From the NCBI GenBank assembly GCA_024529925.1, contig JAFEUB010000965.1, forward strand, positions 1,268,501 to 1,332,500: a DNA stretch of 64,000 nucleotides, written 5' to 3'. Each line of letters begins with the position of its first letter. Within the stretch, counting starts at the first letter, position 1. Below the pieces are notes generated by a model. It saw only the letters and a program-made list of their open reading frames with translations. It did no database searches and had not been told where the DNA came from. The translations under genes and the position numbers were made by a program. Of the stretch, positions 1-11,647 are shown in pieces. The DNA comes from Ophthalmolycus amberensis (taxonomy: Eukaryota; Chordata; Actinopteri; Perciformes; Zoarcidae).

Positions 1-585
1 TCTTATTATAACTGTATAGTTAAGTCCGTGCAATCTGGTGCAAGTCAGACCCTGCCAAGGTTTGTTTCGCATATGTGCCCCTGACAGTCTGGACTAATGT
101 AAGACAATATTTTGGTTTTGGCAGCGGCACATAGCAAAGACAAAGAGTAACCACTGTGCATTTGGAGCAATGTGCTTCCTGGCATTCCTGATAACAGACA
201 CAGCAGACTAGAATAGACTGATGCCCCAGGTCAGCTCATTTCTACATGAGCGGGCAAGTGTTATTTTAGGAAAGTAGGAAACGGAGTAAAACTGTTTTCT
301 CTCTTTGTGAAATGTTAAAACGTCTGATTAAACTGCATTAAAACTGTCTGTGCAGACATTAACACACCGTAATCATATTTATTTAACCTTTACATTTCAA
401 AGCATTTTGCTGACGCCATCATGCTGAACAAGCTTCAATGAGGAAACAGATTTCTCCTGTTTAGCTCAAGGCCCTATTTCTAGACTCCTATTGCAGCAGT
501 AGACTCCACAGTCTGTTGGGTGTTGGGTTAAGGCCTTTCCCCCAAGATATTACACCCCCTTGCAAAAACCGGTTTTCACACGGAC
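1..585. other. Intron of the TMEM151-family gene, no other feature
   Basis: This lies downstream (minus strand) of the donor at 585-584. The TMEM151 sequence that should follow exon 2 is not found here, so the next exon lies beyond the left edge. I see no repeat or RNA gene in it. Confidence 0.5.
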
Positions 586-924
586 CTGGAATTCAGCATG
601 AGCCAACATCGCCGTCTTGGAGAAGCAGTGCCAACACTCCACCAGGTAAACCACGTACAGCATTGCCAGGAAGGCCAGGGGGATGTAGACGTAGCCGCTG
701 GAGCACGGGCTCTCCAGGTGCAGGATGTCGTTGTAGTAGGCGGCGGAGGTGGCGTCGTCGTCGGCACCGAGAGGCACGGAGGAGGAGGAGCCGAGAACGG
801 GCACGCGACAGAGAGCGCACCAGGCGAGCGTGGCGAAGCAGCCGTACATGAGGAGGGTCAGGAGGAGGCACTTCCAATGGGACTCCCGACACAGGGACGA
901 GGCCAGAGACTGCTGGACCGGCCG
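586..924 (-). CDS. tmem151: tmem151 coding exon 2
   Basis: The acceptor is the CAGCAG at 930-925. Starting at 924 gives EQ|RPVQQ as in relatives; starting at 927 would add one Gln. The exon encodes SLCRESHWKC, a first hydrophobic helix, a variable Ser/Asp/Ala-rich loop, LESPCSSGYVYIPLAF, a second helix and VECWHC. The donor is taken as CCAG|GTCCGT at 586/585, which is a weak site and the least certain boundary. Confidence 0.8.
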
Positions 925-1875
925 CTGCTGAGGAAACAGACGGAGAGGAGGGAATAGGTGTTAAGATGCTACTGACCGCACACTGAGGAAGCCATTCATA
1001 AATATATACACCGCTGGATGGATTGTTCAAGGTCCTAATCACTTAATTGATCCCTCAAGCCTTTGGGTTTTAGTGAAATGTCCTGACAAATACTGGATGG
1101 ATTGCTGTGACATTTGGTTCAATCACGTGCCTCACAGGATGAATCCTGATCACTTTGGTCTAGCTAAGTCAAAATATCAACTTGTCCAGTAATTCGGTTT
1201 AATATGAAACACCTGCAAAACTAATGACATTCCCATTGTCCTACTACTTGGCTAATTATGCTTGTATTTAGTGCCTATTAATTAACAAATGTCAGCATGC
1301 TAACACGCTCTAAGATGGTAAACATCACACCTGCTTAACATTGTGATGCAGATGTTAACATTAAGCTCAAGTATCACTGTGCTGTAGACTCTTGTTTATT
1401 CTGCGTCTCTAAAATGATGCAAGTGCAACAGCAAGTACTCCGTTTGTACATTTTGTGCACTAACCGGTTAGCCTCAACTTGAATGGCTCTTGTTGGGTTA
1501 CTTGGGTACAGGTAATTACCATTTATTACTTTAAAATTAGTTTTAAGCTCCATGACTAAATGTAATTCACAGTCACTTCTTACTAATTCTATCCGCAGGC
1601 TGTAAGAGACATGGCAAGCTGTTTGAAACACTAAAATAAGCCACAAACGTGGTGAAACCAGTCTGAGCTGTGCCACGAGACGTAACAAATTTCTACTTTC
1701 TCATGTTGAAAGTCAAGACGACAATAAATAATGCAGCATGCTTCACGGTGTGGACCTTTAATAATGTCTTCCCGTTTGGTAAATAGTGTTGTACTTCAGA
1801 GCAAGCGTGTAAGCCGAGGTCTTGAACTAAGGAATGCATCAAACTAACCCTCAACCATCACAGGATAAGTGCTGC

Positions 1876-1931
<56 letters not shown>

Positions 1932-4900
1932 AAGTGCACACTCTGACACAGCCTCATTTGCACTGTGACGACATCGTATTACAGTGCACTCAAACATACA
2001 CGTATGCATTAGATACACAGACGGTCTAATGTGGCCTTCTTCTTCTCTCTAACCGCGCACGCGGAGTCTTTGCCCGTTGCTCGGCATTGTAATGCAGCCA
2101 GCGGAGAGCGAGTGAATAATTTAGATGAGAGCGATACTTCGAGACTGTTCTCCAGCTTACCGACTCCAGTCCAACATCAGAGACGCGTAACGCATACCGC
2201 TTCAATTTGTGTGCGTGAATGAGGGACAATAGAGAGATTGAGGGGTTTATGTCAAAAGACAAGAAAGCTTGTGTGTTTATGTACGTCGAATATCATACGA
2301 ACATAAAAAGAGATATGTTTTTGGTCGTGTTTATTTGCGTCTGTACTTGCATGTGTCCTCTCCATGCTGTTATACTCTGGCTCGCACTGAATGCGACAAG
2401 GAAAAATAGCAACAAAGCCGATGACAAAAAAAAGAAAGCAGATGGGATGACACCAGTGTCCTCTCTCCTCCTCTCAGCCAAGTCTGCCTGTCCTGTCAGC
2501 ACGTAGCTACCCCCCCCCCCCACCTTATCTCTCACTCCTCCAATGCAGCTGTAATTTGCCATCCACGAGCATATTCGGCTGGCTGCGACACACACACCGA
2601 CTTTCTTTCTTTTTACCACTGTACGTCAAGGGCAAGTAGTGAAAGGCAGCGAACGCCCCCAAAAAACATCCAACTGCCAAAACATTGCCTTCTGTTTGCC
2701 TTTCATCTCCACATCCTCCATCCTTTCCTTACGTAATCTTATTTCTCCTTCTCCGAATCTTCCCTCCCACCTCCTAAGCATCCACTCCCCCAATCTCAAC
2801 CTCGCTGTCTCCTCGTCTTCGTCCTCGCGTCTCCTCCGTTACATCCTCTCTGAAAGTCTGTCTCTAAGTGGATTGATTGGATGAAAGAGTAGTGCAGAGA
2901 GAGGGAGTGTGAGGAAGCGCGAGAGAGAGACGGAGAAGCGGTCATGAACTTTTCCTGAATTCACGTATGAATGGAGACAACATGACAGAGAGAGAGAGAG
3001 AGACTAAAGAGAAGGCAGCAGTGACAGACTGCACCTTTCTCCAAGGACCTCCACTGCCAAAATGCATCCTTCTCTTTCCTTTTCCTCTTACCTTGTGAAA
3101 ATAAATGTTGCCAAAAAAAGAGAAGATTTTCTTTCAATAACAAAAGAGTCTCTGCAGCTGGTGCGTGCCCAGCGAGAGGAAAGGCAACCCCTTAGACAGG
3201 AATCTAATTATTCCTGGATGCACTTATGCCAATCACTCTTTGCCAATACGAGCATTTCTCGCTCTCTCTCGCACACAGGTAAAGAGCAGGCCTTACTAAA
3301 ATGTTCCGTCAGTGAGACACCACTACAGAGACACCACGCACAGTAGAGTAACGTTAAGTGAAGTACAAGAAACTGTTATTTCTTAATGTCGTGTACTAGC
3401 AAACGTCAGCATTCTGTCCATCGTCTACTCTAAATGATGCCGGCAGTTTACAGTAAGAAGACTTTTGCTAGATGAGAGAGACCAGAGGGGCCATTTTGAT
3501 TATTGCACAGTAACTAATAGGTCAAGTTCCACATCCAATAACAATGCACACATACATCATCCGACTGAATGAATGATAACGAGAGCGCAGAATTTCTATG
3601 AAGGAACTGACAAAGAAACTGTATTTACTGTGGATTAGTCATGACGTGGTGAATACGTGGTGCGAGTATTCTCAATGAGCACAGGACGGGTGAGGAAGTA
3701 CTAGAGCCAGCGCCTGGTGGTTGTTTGCCTCCGCAACCCAGTCAAGTATAGCAGTTTATACCCACGCGTGTAGAAAATGTCATGGCGTCATCATTATCAT
3801 CATGTTTTGTGTGGTCACAGTGACCTTTGACCACCAAATCTTACCGGTTCATCCTCAAGTCCAGGTGGACGTTTGGCACAAATTTGCTCCAGGTGTTCCT
3901 GAGATATCGCCTTCACGATGGTAGGACGGACGTGAGGGGACTGTGACCCTGACTTTTAAATCACTTAAAATCGAATGAGTTCCAATCTTGAGTCCAAGTG
4001 GACGTTTGTGCCAAATTTGAAGAAACGTCTTGAGACGGACAACCCTAAAATGCCTCCGTCTTGACACATTTGAAGTGAGTTTTGAAGCATCACAACCGCG
4101 TCCCATTAGAAACAGTCTCTCGTCAGGGTTACCCACGAGTGTCAGTTCCCTCACGCAGTAGTGACCGATCGATGGGCGCTGCACTTTGGGCCGAATAAGT
4201 ACTTTCTAATGAAATCAACGCCTCCCGGTGCAAAACTCTGCAGCTTTTTTTTTGGTTGCGTCATGATGAATTGTGTTTCAGCTGCCTCCGCTGAGCTTCA
4301 GCTCTTGTGTCAGGCTGTAAGAGATCAAAGGGAAAGCTCACTCTCCCTGAAACCATTATGAAAAGGAATCTATACAGCCACGTCTGGAGGGTGTCGGCTT
4401 TCATTTTTGTCACACTTGAAGTTGGCACTGCCCCTTTCTTGCGAGCTCTTTTGAAGAGGGTTTATACAGGGTGGTATTTACATGACAAATCCTTCATGAA
4501 TGTTTCATTAATAACTTGCCGGCATTTGCATAAAACGCATCAGAATTTAAAAAAATTCTGGCTGGATGCTACTCCTTAGCATCCACAGTCACTAGAGCCA
4601 GCCGTTTGAAGAAGAGCCCACATAGCTGGCATTTCTTTTGGACACGTAATCATGCACACCTCTGTTTTATTTAAAGAGGCATTTCAGAGCATTGCTTGGA
4701 CTCCTGTGCATGCTGTAGTTATTTGCTGCCTCTCCAGAAACTGCAATTGGCAGAGCTCGGTCATTAATTCGGCCAGTAAATGTCTCTGAATTCAATCAAT
4801 GCTCGATAATCTGGTCTTGCAGCATTCGCCTTAATGTGGTGCTGTAACTGAACAACTCGGCACATATTTGGTTACTGGCTCTTTGAACACATCACACTTG

Positions 4901-7900
4901 AATCTCTTACTATTTAACTCGACTTAGGAGTCAACATTATGCTTAAATAGTAGAAATAGCTCAGGCTGTGTTTTGTCTGGAGTACTACTTATGTGAAGAT
5001 GATCTTCCCACCCATCCTACCAACCTATAAGCACTTTCTAATAGTGGTGTAAGGTCCATTGTCGGTCCGTGATCAGTACGGATCCCCCCTCATTCAGCAC
5101 ACAGTTTAACGTTAACAATGTGCAATAAAGTTTTTTATCCGGCAATATTCAGTAAAACATGCGATCAGGAAATCGGCATTTCTAGTCGCCGATCCCTGAT
5201 GAGGTTACTATGTAAACAACTAATCCGTGTTTAAACTGACAGGAAGAGAACGAAGGTTCTGTTCAGTTATATTATGATGCGTTCAGGCTCCGTTCAGGGA
5301 AAATAAGTATTAGGCGAAGGTAAATTATAGTGCACCATGATGTGCTCAAATGTAATTTCGTCAAATGCAGTGTCAGCGAGAAACTTGAATAAATAGTTGT
5401 TCGGAGGAGATGTTTTCACAACAACATAAATAGATAATAGAGATGAAGTATGACCCTAAACAGCTTATAATACATCATTAAAACTACTAATAAGATTTGT
5501 TTTAATCCATAAAAATACAATATTGGATGTGTTTATCATTTAAATTTTGTGTAAAAAGGTAAACAGAACATTTAGAATATTTGATGGTTTAAACTGACTT
5601 CAGAGCAGTTGAAATGATTTTTTGGACAAATGATCTCGAGCCTTCTAGACCAGCTGCTATAATAAAACAACAAAGGGATCCGTATCTGCCATTATGGATC
5701 ATCAATGATCGGACAATTAGTATCGGCGGCACAAAAACATGATCAGGGATCTCTAAAAGTTAGATTTGCTCCCTTTTTTCCTTTTGTGCTGATCCGATCC
5801 GTGACTCTGATACGTGATCCGAGCTGTGAGTTTTATGATCCGTTGCATGACATTGAGAATTCTACATTTGCGCACTGTGCAGAAACGTTTTGAATGTGTT
5901 GAGGTGTCTCGTTGATCCTCCCCCTCTCCGTGTCTCTGCTCATACCGATTGAGCTGGTTAGGTGTGACTGGAGCAGCTATAATTAGAAACCCTTGCATGT
6001 GGGTGGCAAATGAAGAAAGGAAGTGAGGGCAGGGAAGTGTGCTGTTGCCTGCAGAACACCGTGAAAAATGATGCGTCATTTCAACACGACTGGAGAGCAA
6101 TTTAGAAAGTCAGGATTCTGCTACAACAACACTTACAACTGGTGTGTCATTATACTCTCACTGTGTTAAAAACATTAGTGCTCCATTACAAATGATTTGT
6201 TTTAGAGTGTGTTCAATTGAGACCGATTATCCAGCGACATCAATTATCAGCATGTAAGGTGTGCGTCACCTGAATGAAACATCATTGAAGGCAGCAGTCG
6301 GCTTTAATTCATGCCAGTTACATCACTGGAGATGCCAAAGTGAACAGAAGTATCTACTCTGCTGTTCATCAGGGTGATCAGTATTTTACAATCGTTGGGT
6401 CTCATTCACCAACTGTTCTCAGAAGAAATATCTTCTTAAAATGCATTTTGGCAGTTACTCTAGCTGTCTAGTTTGAGATTAGGTAAAAACTGAAGATTTG
6501 AAATGCTTGTGCATATGAATTCTTGCGTTTTTCTAAAGTTATAAAATATAGGATTAAAATTTCAATATTTTTTTTATCTCATTTGTAATATTTTTGTAAT
6601 CATTTTTGTCATTAAATGTATTTTACAAAGCATTATGGTCTTTATAAATAAATAAATACTACCACTTATATTTACACATAATATTTTGACACGGAAGAGA
6701 AGTAAAGATAAATTGGGACTTTATTACGAACACGTCATGAATCTGACGTAGACTTTTCTTACAACCTGTCTCAAGAACAAACTGAAGAATGAATTTAGAT
6801 ATTTGATATTTGATAATGCCAAGAAGATAATGGTGAATGAGGCCCATAGTTTTGCCAATGTATCATAAACAGTATGATAAGAATGCAAAATAAAAACCAA
6901 GAGCATCTTAAGAGCTAAAATTAGGAGCTAAATTTAAGAATTACAAGAAAATAAACCATATCTCATACCGATGTCAGATGATACTCTCGTGTTAGTATCC
7001 ATTTGACACGGCAGCAAAAGTGCAGTCTGCTAATTTATGAGCAGCAGGTGTGGATCAAGTTTCAATTTCAGAACATCTGTGAAGCAGAGTGACACATTTA
7101 TTGCAACATTCAAGTGTTGCGATACTGAAGCTTAGCTTTGAATATCATTTAAACATATTTTCCTAAGGAGACCAGCGGTTTGCATAACCCGTCTGCTGTT
7201 CTGTACTCTTCTCCTGTTCAGCAACGTAATTCGTATTTATCGCATGGAATTCATGATGGACGCCAGGCGGCTTTTATGTACCGTTATAGTTTCTTGTTAT
7301 TGCAGCCTGCCGCCACGCTAGATGTGATAGCCATTCCCCATTAACACTGCCAATGTGGTCACTTTCATGTGTATGCTCGATCAGAAATGGGCTTCTACTT
7401 TTCTGTCAATGATTTTTGGGGAAAACATTTTTTTTGTCCAGTGTGTTGAGGCACTGTTTTGAACTTAAAGATGTTTGTGTGGGCCGAGTGGCAGGGACTT
7501 TTCTGGTTGTTTGTATTTATAATATTTGTCATATCCCATTTTGTTCAAATGTTATAAAGTAGATGGTTGCAAATACAGTCGGAATGAGAGTTGGATACAT
7601 GTATTTCCTCTTCCATCACCAGATGTCTATTTTTTTATTCTGATTTTGTTCTTGTTATTCTTTTAAAACTTCCATCTCACACACATTAGATTGATGATAG
7701 ATTTGTTTTTTCCTCCCTCAAAGAAATTAGGATGGCTTGGTTTGATGCAACTGAACCTCTCTGCTAATGGAAATCCGTGCCTGTAGGTACATATGAATCA
7801 ATCATCTTAATATTAAATCAAGCGGCTCTTCTTCTCATGTGATAATGCTTGAGTGAGTGTACATGCATACCCATGTGGGCCAAGGAGTGACTAAAGTTAA

Positions 7901-9904
7901 GTGAGACGTGAGTGTGCAAATGTTTGAGAGAGAGAGCGAGAGAGATGAAGCTGTATACTCCATGACAGGCAAATCTAAAACAGGAAGGAGACCAAGGGGG
8001 CAAGATGAGGGAGATCAATGGAGGCAGAGAATAGATAACTGAATTCATTGCATTACATTACACTGTCTGCACTGCAGGCATGGAAGTGGGACGAGAATGG
8101 TGGGATGAAGTGAAAGGCATCAGTTAAACTCTACATGTTATGTGCCAGTCTCTTTAAATTACCAGTAACCTACTGCCAAATGCTTAATTATGTACGTGTT
8201 ATTAGCCATTTCTGGGTAGGCCAGTCGTATATGTTATTTAAAAAAAATAAAAGTAAAGATTAAAAAAAAAAACTCCTCTTAGTGGTAAGAGTCTGTTAAA
8301 GAAAATGGGAGTTTCATAGCCCAGCAAGCTATTTAAAGATCATTAGAGCTAAAAAATATCGTCAATCAATTCAATTAACAGAATTAATGGCTGCCAGAAC
8401 AAAATGATTCGCTGGCTCCACATTTTCCAATGTGAGGGTTTGCTGCTTCTTGCAGCTCAAGGCAAATGTAATGAAATGATAAATAGTCTGATAATACGAC
8501 AATGAAAACAATAGTTGCAGCCCTGAAGCTCACGTTTAGAAGATGTTACGTTGTGACCAGGTTCCTAGCCAACAGAACAGGTACCTGTAACCAATCGCCA
8601 CTGGTACCTTTGCAGTATAGCCCCATTCTCATCCCATCAGACCACACGCATACACGACTCTGCTCTTCCTCTGGTGGTATAGACTGTCATCATCTTGACT
8701 AGTGCAGCTGCGAACGGTGGTGAGAACACATCGTGCCCGCATCCTTAGTTATCCACGGGTATTTGGCGTAATGTTTTGTCAATTTCTCGTTTTTATTTTC
8801 ATTATAAAAGATGACGTGTTTGAATAAATGATGCTGCGTATTGGAGTAGTAGTAGAGGAGGTGGTGAATTGCTGAGTAAGAGAGGTCACGTACTGAAGCG
8901 TGTGTGTGTGAGCGGGGTGGAGGGGAAGCAAGGTGACGTTTCAAACAGGGAGACAGATACATGGCGTCACACTGTATGTGTAAACAGGAAGATTTGAACA
9001 AGATGCCACTTCCCTGCATGTGTAAAGGAAAGAGGTAGGAGATGGTATAGATGTTGGGGAGATGTGTATAAAGACAGCGATGTCTGCTTAGGTGGTCTGC
9101 TTAGGTGGTCGGTATAGGATAATGTCAGGAAAACATTTGAGTGGGTATATCCTATTATAAATAGGAAATCTCTGCAAACACTGTTTGGTGAAAACAAAAT
9201 GAGCTTACTGCTCTGTGGTGTTATTCTGTGTTCTCATCATTCACATTGTGTCAGTGTTATTTTGGCTGAAAAGTGTGTGCGTCTGTGTGTGTGTGTGGCT
9301 GAACTGTGATGTCACCCTCTACTGTATTTCAGTGTCAGCTGCTAAATGAACATACTCTACATTACTAGAAAAACTAAACCTTCTCTCCCAGGAGAGACGT
9401 ATCAAAAGTACAATGTGCTTTGATTTTGGAAACCCCCTCCCCTCTGTTTACCTAAACCACAGCCTCGTCTCCATTCACATCCACAGCCAAGGTCCTGTCC
9501 CGTGTCCTTGCTCTTGTGCGAGGCATGAAGGACTTCAGAGGCTATAACGTGACTCCTGACGTTAACAGCAGATACACGTTTGTCAATGAACGAGCGTCAA
9601 TGAACGAGCAGGAGTCGACATTGCCTGGAGTAGGTCATTAATGATGGATAAGTCACGGGTTGTTTGGGAACGAGCAGCACTGATGTAAAACATAAATAAA
9701 TAGAAGGTGGTTCTTGAAGGGGCAAAATATGCGCAACTTTAAGCTAACTGGACTATTTGTATCCACGCATTAACAACTGTGCAGAAAAGGAGCCAGGAGG
9801 AGAAAAACAAACACACACATAGCAAATGTCCTTACCTGCTCTCGTCCTGACCCTTCCTCCAAAATGGGCTCTTCTGCGGTGGCCGTCTCCTCCTCCGTCT
9901 GCAT
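586..9904 (-). CDS. tmem151: TMEM151-family transmembrane protein, first two coding exons (partial)
   Basis: The gene encodes a multi-pass membrane protein of the vertebrate TMEM151A/B family, which is brain-enriched and biochemically uncharacterised. Two coding exons are visible and join in phase 0: 9904-9836 (23 codons) and 924-586 (113 codons). Joined, they read ...GREQ|RPVQQSLASSLCRESHWKC, the family's conserved N-terminal block. Two hydrophobic segments follow, around CLLLTLLMYGC and GYVYIPLAFLAMLYVVYL, and then the ECWHC motif. The large C-terminal part of the family is missing because the gene runs off the left edge. The 8.9-kb intron between the exons holds only repeats. I cannot tell TMEM151A from TMEM151B; the family call is secure. 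Confidence 0.88.
1000..1395. repeat. Teleost dispersed repeat (degenerate copy)
   Basis: The stretch contains phrases I recognise from a very common fish repeat: 'tggatggattgctgtgacat', 'cacaggatgaatcctgat', 'ctgcaaaactaatgacattc', 'tcagcatgctaacacgct', and an ending 'gctcaagtatcactgtgctg'. A further scrap of similar 'catgctaa' sequence lies near 30950-31000. The family name is not certain; the identification is from memory of the consensus. Confidence 0.7.
1881..1929. repeat. (CA)n microsatellite
   Basis: An uninterrupted AC dinucleotide run of about 24 units lies inside the tmem151 intron. Confidence 0.97.
1930..3799. other. tmem151 intron, low-complexity stretches only
   Basis: I see no gene here. 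There is a poly-C run near 2511-2521, CT-rich sequence at 2700-2860 and a short GA run at 2990-3002. The open frames in it show no recognisable domain and no splice context. Confidence 0.5.
3800..4085. repeat. Teleost dispersed repeat with two internal sub-repeats
   Basis: Two diverged copies of the same unit occur: 'catcctcaagtccaggtgga cgtttggcacaaatttg' near 3851 and 'tcttgagtccaagtggac gtttgtgccaaatttg' near 3986. Between them are 'cctgagatatcgccttcacg' and 'ggacggacgtgagg'. These are signature phrases of a very abundant fish repeat that often occurs as tandem sub-units. Confidence 0.8.
5043..5850. repeat. Candidate degenerate DNA transposon, GATC/GATCCG-rich ends
   Basis: Both ends are dense in 'gatccgt'-like motifs ('ccgtgatcagtacggatc' near 5078; 'gctgatccgatccgtgac' near 5789) and the middle is AT-rich. 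This resembles fish elements with 'gatcggtatcggc' motifs. I could not define clean terminal repeats or a target-site duplication. Confidence 0.35.
6396..6846. mobile_element. Foldback MITE, about 451 bp, with terminal inverted repeats
   Basis: The left end TGGGTCTCATTCACCA (6396-6411) pairs with the right end TGGTGAATGAGGCCCA (6831-6846), with one mismatch over 16 bp. The interior has the 'ctcagaagaaatatcttctt' style and AT-rich core of a common fish non-autonomous DNA element that I take to be hAT-like. No obvious target-site duplication survives, and no transposase is encoded. Confidence 0.8.
6847..9835. other. tmem151 intron, remainder
   Basis: No gene is supported. A-rich runs occur at 8240-8275, and a small direct repeat ('gtctgcttaggtggtctgct') lies near 9080-9110. 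None of the open frames shows a domain or a plausible exon. Confidence 0.45.
9836..9904 (-). CDS. tmem151: tmem151 coding exon 1 with start codon
   Basis: ATG at 9904-9902 opens MQTEEETATAEEPILEEGS and continues to GREQ at a canonical CAG|GTAAGG donor (9836/9835). The exon is 23 codons long, acidic and in phase with exon 2. The start was chosen because the frame joins the conserved RPVQQ block directly and the exon lies in the CpG-rich promoter zone. Confidence 0.85.
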
Positions 9905-10525
9905 TTTCCCCTCTTGCCACTCCTTCCTTCCTTAGAACCGGGCACAGGCAGCTCCCACCCGGGTAACGTCCGAAGGCTGGGACCTCCCCGGCGGAGCAGC
10001 GAGCTCGGTCACCCCATCCGCCGCAAGTCGGTAACCAATTTCACGATCGCGGGGCCTGCAGCAAATGAGCATCATCTAATCCAGTTTTTTTACGGTAACC
10101 CCCCCTCCTGCTTTCTTCCTCCGTGTCTTCTCCGGCCGAGCCGCTCAGTGTTTCCCGTCCACCCGCGCCATCCTTCCTCTCCGGTCACGGTAAAAATGTG
10201 ACTAAGCAATCCGAAGTCAAAGCCTCGTCGCCCTCCCCGTCCGAACCGATTTCGCTGCCGCTGCCTCTCAATGATGCTCAGCTGCGAGTGTGCGTATGCG
10301 CACGTGTGCGCGCGTGACCGACAGCGCAGGGGGGAGCCAACCGGGACCAAGCTGCAGCTACACGAACGGAGGAAGACGCTAATGAGCGCGTGACATCAGG
10401 TTTGCGCGAGAGTCGCCGAGGTTCAAATACACGACATCGGAATACAAGGACGGCGAGGGTGACTGTCACTATTTAACTTTGTTTGGCCGTGGTTTGCACC
10501 CATTGGGTCTCCGTTGACGTCATAT
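9840..10525 (-). promoter_or_regulatory. tmem151: CpG-rich promoter/5'UTR zone of tmem151, with a perfect CRE
   Basis: From about 9850 to 10460 the sequence is clearly richer in G+C and CpG than its surroundings, as expected of a CpG-island promoter. A palindromic CRE, TGACGTCA, lies at 10515-10522, about 610 bp upstream of the start codon, and a minus-strand CCAAT lies at 10505-10501. A CRE would suit an activity-regulated neuronal gene, but its use is inference. The transcription start is not defined. Confidence 0.5.
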
Positions 10526-10725
10526 ACCAACATCCCCCCCCCCATCTATACACCTGAGCACACACGCACAGGCGCGAGTCTCCCCTGTGGAGATAGACAC
10601 ACGCGTGCACACATCCAACTCCAACTGGTATTTATTGAGTCTGGTTTGATGTCTTGAAGGCACCAAATATGTTTTCACAAAAGCCACAAATTCACTTGCT
10701 ACAATTATTTCAGTGTTGCAATTGT

Positions 10726-10731
10726 TTTATT
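10726..10731 (-). terminator. spag17: Distal poly(A) signal candidate for spag17
   Basis: Minus-strand AATAAA lies between the last spag17 exon and the tmem151 promoter. It is an alternative to the nearer signal at 11356-11351. Confidence 0.35.
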
Positions 10732-10944
10732 TGGAACAGAGAGATATCCATTTTTCTTTTTATTCATTTAGGTGCAGAGTTGAGTGCAGTCGGATGATGA
10801 TGGGATGACGGTTTGAATTATGGGACATCTGTGGGATGTGTAGCCTGTTGCTCACAGAGGAGTGGTGCAGTTAAGATGTCCTGAAACATACAAACAAAAA
10901 CTGGTTCAGATTTTGTTACTGCTTTCTATCCACATGTGGAATTT

Positions 10945-11350
10945 CTACACTACTGACCCTCGCCTGCTGAAGGACTGGTCAGAAGGGTAACGAGTTGTCC
11001 GTGGAGATATGCGGCCCCCCCGTCCAACTGGTGGGCTGAGAGGAGAAAGTTGACGGACCCTGGAGCCTTTCTTGTTGTGTGTACCGATGTGGTCCTGAAG
11101 CCAAATGTCGTGTAGCCTCTCAGGCAGGACGGGTGATATTGTTAAAGACCAACCTCGCTGTATGTTCCCGTTTATAGACCTGGCTGAGCCGGCGTGATGA
11201 GTCTCAAAACAACTGCACTTGGTCTTCAATTACACATTAATTAATTCACTGTTTCCTTCCGCTGAGGAAATGTAATTATCTCTATTATGTCACCAGTTGT
11301 TAACCTGCCGGAGTCTTTACCCACAGGTCATTCTTTAAATAAATAGTGGA
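10945..11350 (-). other. spag17 downstream flank or extended 3'UTR
   Basis: A 94-codon minus-strand open frame with a Ser/Arg-rich end (GRGGRISPRTTRYPSDQS) occupies 11229-10945. It has no clear homology to the known SPAG17 C-terminus and no convincing acceptor. It is recorded as possible 3'UTR or an unproven alternative last exon. Confidence 0.25.
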
Positions 11351-11356
11351 TTTATT
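11351..11356 (-). terminator. spag17: Proximal poly(A) signal of spag17
   Basis: Minus-strand AATAAA lies about 135 nt after the TGA at 11491-11489, a normal spacing for a short 3'UTR. Confidence 0.5.
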
Positions 11357-11488
11357 AAAAAAAAATAAAACAAGGCTGGAAAATGAGCCAGACCACATTG
11401 ATATATGCTAACATTTGATTACTTGCTTCTCTAAACTAAGGCTATATATCAAAATGTTTCTTCAAGGGTAAAACACTTCTCGATGAGC

Positions 11489-11647
11489 TCAAAGGATATT
11501 AGCAGTGACAGGCAGGTAGAGGATGTCTGTCTCGGTGCGGATGATGATGTCCTGGGAGACGTTTGTCTTTGGCTCCGCCTCTCCTGCTTGGACCGTACAC
11601 ATGGCAAACAGCTGAACCTGCAGTTCAACATGCAAGCCTGCAGGCAC
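11489..11647 (-). CDS. spag17: spag17 exon 46 (last)
   Basis: It encodes VPAGLHVELQVQLFAM, then QDIIIRTETDILYLPVTANI and TGA at 11491-11489. This aligns with the end of the human ASH domain (...EHEVLFLPVEATVL). The human tail of about 40 further residues is absent. Confidence 0.85.
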   Translation of the reverse strand: MPAGLHVELQVQLFAMCTVQAGEAEPKTNVSQDIIIRTETDILYLPVTANIL

